Source: Sarcophilus harrisii
Lineage: Eukaryota; Chordata; Mammalia; Dasyuromorphia; Dasyuridae
DNA: 64,000 nt
Assembly (NCBI RefSeq): GCF_902635505.1
Contig: NC_045428.1
Span: 303,357,107-303,421,106, forward strand
Reading direction: 5' to 3'
Position numbers and translations under genes: made by a program. Shown here piece after piece: positions 59,170 through 64,000 of this stretch. Position 1 is the stretch's first letter. Each line of letters begins with the position of its first letter. The notes under the pieces were generated by a model that saw only the letters and a list, made by a program, of their open reading frames with translations, did not search any database and was not told where the DNA came from.

Positions 59170-59990
59170 TTTTCTGGCATTAGAAAATTTTCACATCTTT
59201 TTCATGTAATTATCTCTTTTTATTCTTTTAACTACTTAATTCTGGGTAAGTGAAATTAATCCTATTTTCTAGGGGGGGAAAACTAAAGCTCAAAAGTTGA
59301 GTTGCTTTAAGTCACGTAACTCATAAATGATTTAGTTTTGAAAAAGGACTTATGTTCTCTTTTTTAAAAATGTTTTTTATTTAATAGCCTTTTATTTACA
59401 GGTTATATGCATGGGTAACTTTACAGCATTAACAATTGCCAAACCTCTTGTTCCAATTTTTCACCTCTTACCCCCCACCCCCTCCCCCAGATGGCAGGAT
59501 GACAGTAGATGTTAAATATATTAAAATATAAATTAGATACACAATAAGTATACATGACCAACTGTTATTTTGCTGTATAAAAAGAATCAGACTCTGAAAT
59601 ATTGTACAGTTAGCTTGTGAAGGAAATAAAAAATGCAGGTGGGCAAAAATATAGGGATTGGGGATTGAATGTAATGGTTTTTAGTCATCTCCCAGAATTC
59701 TTTCTCTGGGCGTAGCTGGTTCAGTTCATTACTGCTCCATTGGAAATGATTTGGTTGATCTCGTTGCTGAGGATGGCCAGGTCTATCAGAACTGGTCGTC
59801 ATATAGTATTGTTGTTGAAGTATATAATGATCTCCTGGTCCTGCTCATTTCACTCAGCATCAGTTCGTGTAAGTCTCTCCAGGCCTTTCTGAAATCATCC
59901 TGTTGGTCATTTCTTACAGAACAATAATATTCCATAATATTCATATACCACAATTTATTCAGGACTTATATTCTCTTATTCCCAGGTAGA
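59170..59990 (-). mobile_element. MIR SINE split by an L1
   Basis: Reversed MIR-like sequence before 59346 continues after 59962 (ATTCTCTTATTCCCAGG). Confidence 0.45.
59363..59961 (-). mobile_element. 5'-truncated L1 LINE with target-site duplication
   Basis: L1 3' UTR with C-rich tract (59470-59490 on plus) and ORF2 end on minus. Flanked by GGACTTATGTTCTCTT (from 59346) and GGACTTATATTCTCTT (from 59962), one difference. It lies 65 bp upstream of IQCB1's fourth coding exon. Confidence 0.88.
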
Positions 59991-60026
59991 GCTATATTAA
60001 AGTTTCTGTGTTTTCTTTGTTTTAAG

Positions 60027-60120
60027 AATGAAGAAAAAGATGAATTCTTGTGGCATTTCCAGAGTGTGATAGGCTCACTGTGCTGCCTACTAACAGGGCA
60101 TATTCAACTCACTAAAAATG
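60027..60120 (+). CDS. IQCB1: IQCB1 fourth coding exon
   Basis: A 94-bp exon reading NEEKDEFLWHFQSVIGSLCC and LLTGHIQLTKN, aligning with human AEEKDELLHFFQIVTDSLFWLLGGHVELIQN. The AAG acceptor ends at 60026 and the donor GTAAGA begins at 60121; phase 1. It is less conserved than the previous exons but the length and phase are retained. It is the last exon visible before the window ends. Confidence 0.9.
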
Positions 60121-60228
60121 GTAAGAGAAGATTAGATAGGTAAGCATAGAACAAAGTAATCATTAAAGGATCCTTATAGATTTTAATGCAAATACTAACA
60201 GTCCAGATGTTGTTTTTTAAACTATAAC

Positions 60229-60230
<2 letters not shown>

Positions 60231-60295
<65 letters not shown>

Positions 60296-60296
60296 C
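60231..60296. repeat. (CT)n(TA)n microsatellite
   Basis: About 21 CT units followed by about 10 TA units, beginning about 110 bp after the fourth IQCB1 coding exon. Confidence 0.9.
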
Positions 60297-60299
60297 AAT

Positions 60300-61075
60300 A
60301 TATCATTTACTTTTATAAAAGATTTTGAGTTCCAAATTTTTTCTCCTTCCTTTCCTGTCTCCCCAAGATATATAAATCTCATACATCTTTTAAGTGTACA
60401 ATCATATTAAACATATTTCCATATTAGTAATGTTATGAAAAAAGAGTAAGAACAAAAGGGAAAAGCCATGTGAAAGAAAAAGCAAAATAAGTAAAAGAGT
60501 ATGCTTCAATCTGCATTCAGACTCCATAATTTTTTTTTTCTGGATATGGATAGAAATTTTCCACATGAATAAGTCTTGAAATCATTGTGTTACTGGGAAA
60601 TGCTAAGTCTAAGTGCTAAGTTGATCATCACACAATGTTGCTTTTATTGTGTACAATGTTTTCCTCGTTCTACTTACTTCACTTAGTATCAGTTCATATA
60701 AGCCTTTCCAAGTTTTTCCTAACGTCCACCTGTTCATTATTTCTTATACAACAATAGTGTTCTATTACATTTATATACTGTAACTTGTTCAGCCATTCCC
60801 CAATTGCTGGACATCTTTTAAATTTCTAATTCTTTGCCACTACAAAAAGAACTGCTGTAAATATTTTTGGGCATGTGGGTCCTTTTCTGTTTTTTTATGA
60901 TCTCTTTGGGATACAGGATATGCACAGTTTGATAAACCTTTGAACATAGTTCTAAATTGATCTTCAGAATGTTTGAATCAGTTCACAACTCCACCAACAA
61001 TGCACATCTCCAACATTTATCATTTTCCATTTTTGTCACCTTAGCCAATTTGATAGATATGAGGTGATGCCTCAG
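60300..61075 (-). mobile_element. L1 LINE 3' fragment, old
   Basis: Minus L1 3' UTR (TTTTGAGTTCCAAATTTTTT) through ORF2 end blocks near 60790 (CAGCCATTCCCCAATTGCTG). Confidence 0.7.
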
Positions 61076-61084
61076 AGTTACTAA

Positions 61085-61200
61085 GCATTTGTTAAGTGCT
61101 TTCTATGTGTCAAGTGCTGTTCTAAGCACTGTGGAATATAAAGAAAGACAGAAACAGTCCCTGCCTTCAAGGAGTTAATGTTTAATAGCCTAATATTCTC
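61085..61200 (-). repeat. MIR-related dispersed repeat
   Basis: TTTGTTAAGTGCTTTCTATG, GTGCTGTTCTAAGCACTGTG, AGTCCCTGCCTTCAAGGAGT. Confidence 0.55.
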
Positions 61201-61209
61201 AGAAATGCT

Positions 61210-62920
61210 AATGGAGGATTGTTTCAGCTTTTTTATCCATTTTGAATTCTGGCCAGAAAAACTTTGGTTTTAGGGCTAAGATATGAAAAGAGTTAATAAT
61301 AGCTGAATTGTAATACAAAATTGACCCACCACAGAAGATTTAGGTTAAACAGATTTAAACAGAATTTAAAAGTAGAAGTCTATCTTTGGTGCTCTGTGTT
61401 TACTTCCCTTTCTACCTGCTCCAATCCTTATAAGTTCAAAGTGCCCCAAATCTCCACTGTAATGTCTGACTTGAAAATTACTACTTCCCTATTAAAACTT
61501 CAGTTCCCTTAGAACTAGATGAAGCAGGACACAGATAGTCCTGGAAGCGAAACAGTTTTCCTATTGGAGGGCAAATAGCTGATAGTATATTCTCTTCCCT
61601 TAGTTCTACTCCAACCTTCCACCCCTCTCCCCCCCCCCCCCCCAAATCTACCAAGTATATTTACATTTTAAAAGAGGGTTGTTCAAGCCAAATCTATTTC
61701 TTACCTGTGATTTGGGAAAGTTATCTTGGAACTGGGATCCTTTTTATCATCTTTAAAATTTTGCCTAAATTGTCTTCTAGAGAGGTAAGTCTTATCCTTG
61801 AGGACAGAATAGAAAGTGTTTTCCTTGGCGAGAAGCTAACCACTTCCTTTGCATTTTTGTTATAGCTGAGCTCCCCCTCCCAACCTTCCCCTTACTCAGT
61901 GCTTTTTAGATTACAGGTCTTCTTAGCCCAGCTTCTAAAATACTTTTGTTCCTTTCCCAGAATCAACTCCTAGCCTTTTCTGAGTTATCTTGACTTTAGA
62001 TCTCTATTTTCCAGGTTGTAGATTGAAGTCTGGATCTTTATTGTAAGACAGGAAATTTGAAGGAGACCATGCAGAAATACATGGTGAACAAAGGGCCTTT
62101 CTTAACTGTAATGGTAACTACTTTTTTGAATTTGGCCCTAGAATTATCAGCATTTACTTTGCCAGGTATTACTTGAACCCAAGTTAACTCCATTTATCTG
62201 GGATCCCATTTTACATACCCACATTTGATCTGAATCTAAAGAATATTTACCCCAGTAACACCTGTAGGAAGCTTAGATTCATGTTGAGCCAGTAATGTCA
62301 GAAAGTTCAGAAAGAAAGGCTGTCATTTCATAGAATCTCTACTAGGGCTTCTCATGCTGTTGGGACCGTGAGTTCCCACCATCTTGTGATTACTATTGAC
62401 GTCTTATTTCTATGACTTAGATCCAGAGTCTCCATGTCCTACATCTTTCCCTATGGATCCTTCCCTAACAGAAATATCCAATTCCAAACTTGCATAAGGT
62501 AAATTGGACTCTGAAAAAAAGATACATTCCCAGTGTTTAGTATTGTATCTGGCACTTAATAAACACACTCCATACTTTTACTTGGCTAATGCCAAACTAG
62601 AAAATAACAAATAAATAAATCTGGGAGGAAAGCTCCTCAGCGTTCCTGACCAAAAGAGAAATGATTGCTATTTACTTTCACTCTGAGTCAATCGTATGCA
62701 AACAGTGACCCAATTGGGGCTTGACCTGGAACCTATTTGTTGACCATTCAATGAAAGTCCAGTGATTTGGGTTTAATACCTGGCCCTTTAGAAAGAAATC
62801 TAACCATTTAATCTCAGAATCTTGGGAGGATTCATCATATAAAAAAAAAAATTCAAGAGCATTCACAGGTAAGGGCATGAATACTCTGTTTGGACAGAAG
62901 GCCATTTTTTGCCTCTGTCG
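61210..62920. other. IQCB1 intron, unassigned
   Basis: Contains a C run at 61630-61643, an L2/MIR-type end at about 62535-62570 and no exon I can support. Confidence 0.4.
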
Positions 62921-62929
62921 TTACCTAGC

Positions 62930-63190
62930 CTTAATCTCTGAATAGGTGTAGCCTCAGTCAAACTGAGACCTGTTAAAGATCTTTAAAAAGACCAAGATGT
63001 CTTGGGTCATACCCAGGCCATCTCCAGTCATCCTGATCTATATCTGGTCACTGGACCCAGATGGCCCTAGAGGGGAAAGTGAGGCTGGTGGCCTCACATA
63101 AATCCTCCCTCACTTAAATTCAATTCACTTGCATGGCATTATCTCCTTGATGTCATGGTCCTCTTCCAGAACAACGAACAAATAACAACA
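62930..63190 (-). mobile_element. marsupial SINE-like repeat
   Basis: Minus copy with CCATCTCCAGTCATCCTGAT, CACTGGACCCAGATGGCC and TTCAATTCACTTGCATGGCA; the inner part matches the 2258-2352 fragment. Ends ACAACGAACAAATAACAAC. Confidence 0.6.
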
Positions 63191-63910
63191 AGTGATTAAG
63201 AGATAGAGTGTGATAGGAGTTGGACTCAGCTTTCATTTTTATTGTTCATAAAGTTTAGTAAAAAAGATGTTATACAGATGATATTACCAATTTAGTGACG
63301 GTGATAATCAAATTGCTAAAGAGATACCAGACAAGATACCAGACAAAATAAGAAAAACTGATGAATATTAAAGAATATATATTTGACTTAGTAACAAATG
63401 TACACTGAAATCTAGTGATACTTACACCTAAAAAAACAAACTACTGAGAATTTATTTGACAAAAGCACTATTGGGAAAGCAGCAGGTTGGAAAAAATAGT
63501 TAAATTAGCATTTTACATATCATATTACGAAAAAAGTACAAATAAACTAACTATAAAAAGATATACCATAAGAAATTAGAAACTAGAAGATACCTTTTAT
63601 AATTACATATAGTCAAAAAATTTGTAACCAGACCAGTGTAGAAGGCAAAATAGATAATCTCAATCATATAAAAATGTACTACTTACATACAAATAAAATA
63701 CAATGAGATTCAGAAGAAAATATAATGATTGAAAGGGCAATCATTTGCATAAATTTTGATATTGAGACTTTAGATAAATGACACAGTATATAAAATTATG
63801 AATTGTTTCAGAGTAGCCTGGTGATAAAAAGATATAAACTGTTTTCAAAAGAAAAATCCTAATTATCAATAGTACTTGAAAAAATGTTTTAAATGATTAA
63901 TAATTATAAT
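63190..63910. other. unassigned intronic DNA
   Basis: AT-rich; possibly degraded LINE, not supportable. Confidence 0.3.
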
Positions 63911-64000
63911 ATGGAAAGCTAGATGCCACAGTGGATAGAGTGCCTGAAATGAAGTCAGGAAGATTTATCTTCCTGATTTCAAATCTTACTGTAGATGTTT
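63911..64000 (+). mobile_element. MAR1/WSINE-type SINE, cut by window end
   Basis: AAAGCTAGATGCCACAGTGG and GATAGAGTGCC, continuing past 64000. Confidence 0.75.

Larger units (their letters stand above)
51354..60120 (+). other. IQCB1: IQCB1 (NPHP5) gene, 5' part
   Basis: Four plus-strand coding exons splice in phase (100, 163, 130 and 94 coding bases) into about 162 residues that align with the N-terminus of IQCB1/nephrocystin-5. IQCB1 binds calmodulin through IQ motifs, associates with CEP290 and RPGR, and acts at the base of the cilium; loss in human causes Senior-Loken syndrome. The IQ motifs and coiled coil are encoded by later exons outside the window. An untranslated first exon should lie in the CpG island at about 47.3-47.7 kb. 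Possible donors there are GTATTC at 47411, GTAAAA at 47572 and GTACCC at 47695; none is decisive. Confidence 0.94.

Overview
This is vertebrate nuclear DNA, almost certainly from a marsupial. It is AT-rich, with one CpG island and two intron-containing genes embedded in dense L1, L2, L3/CR1 and MIR repeats. It also carries many copies of the tRNA-like SINE of the marsupial MAR1/WSINE type (reading GGGCAGCTAGGTGG...GATAGAGCACC). The L1 copies have a marsupial-type ORF2 3' end and 3' UTR. I cannot name the species from sequence alone.

The organising feature is a head-to-head gene pair sharing a promoter at about 47.1-47.4 kb. To the left, on the minus strand, lies EAF2 (ELL-associated transcription elongation factor). 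Five coding exons are present: 47004-47109, 38068-38162, 33338-33474, 15040-15185 and 8190-8450. Their splice phases join to give about 248 residues, and the short last coding exon is not seen and probably lies beyond position 1. To the right, on the plus strand, lies IQCB1 (NPHP5, a ciliary protein). Four coding exons are present: 51369-51468, 51846-52008, 55191-55320 and 60027-60120. They give residues 1 to about 162, and the rest of the gene lies past 64 kb. The same head-to-head EAF2/IQCB1 arrangement is known in human, so this is conserved synteny.

The shared promoter is TATA-less. It has three CCAAT boxes, GC boxes and a perfect X-box (RFX-site) consensus directly beside a CCAAT box. 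A second perfect X-box lies about 650 bp further into the IQCB1 side. This fits a ciliary gene sharing a promoter with a general elongation factor.

Layout: 0-8 kb, old L1 pieces; 8-47 kb, EAF2 exons in long introns with many nested repeats, including three fossil solo LTRs with 6-bp target duplications; 46.75-46.81 kb, a C homopolymer block in EAF2 intron 1; 46.95-47.72 kb, CpG island; 48-64 kb, IQCB1 5' introns with further L1, L2, MIR, a hAT-like element, a zinc-finger pseudogene scrap and a Tigger end. No tRNA, rRNA, CRISPR or operon-type feature is present. I found no convincing new system. The most useful observations are the promoter architecture, a near-perfect inverted repeat at 50.2-50.4 kb, an exon-like unexplained segment in EAF2 intron 4, and several instructive nested insertions.
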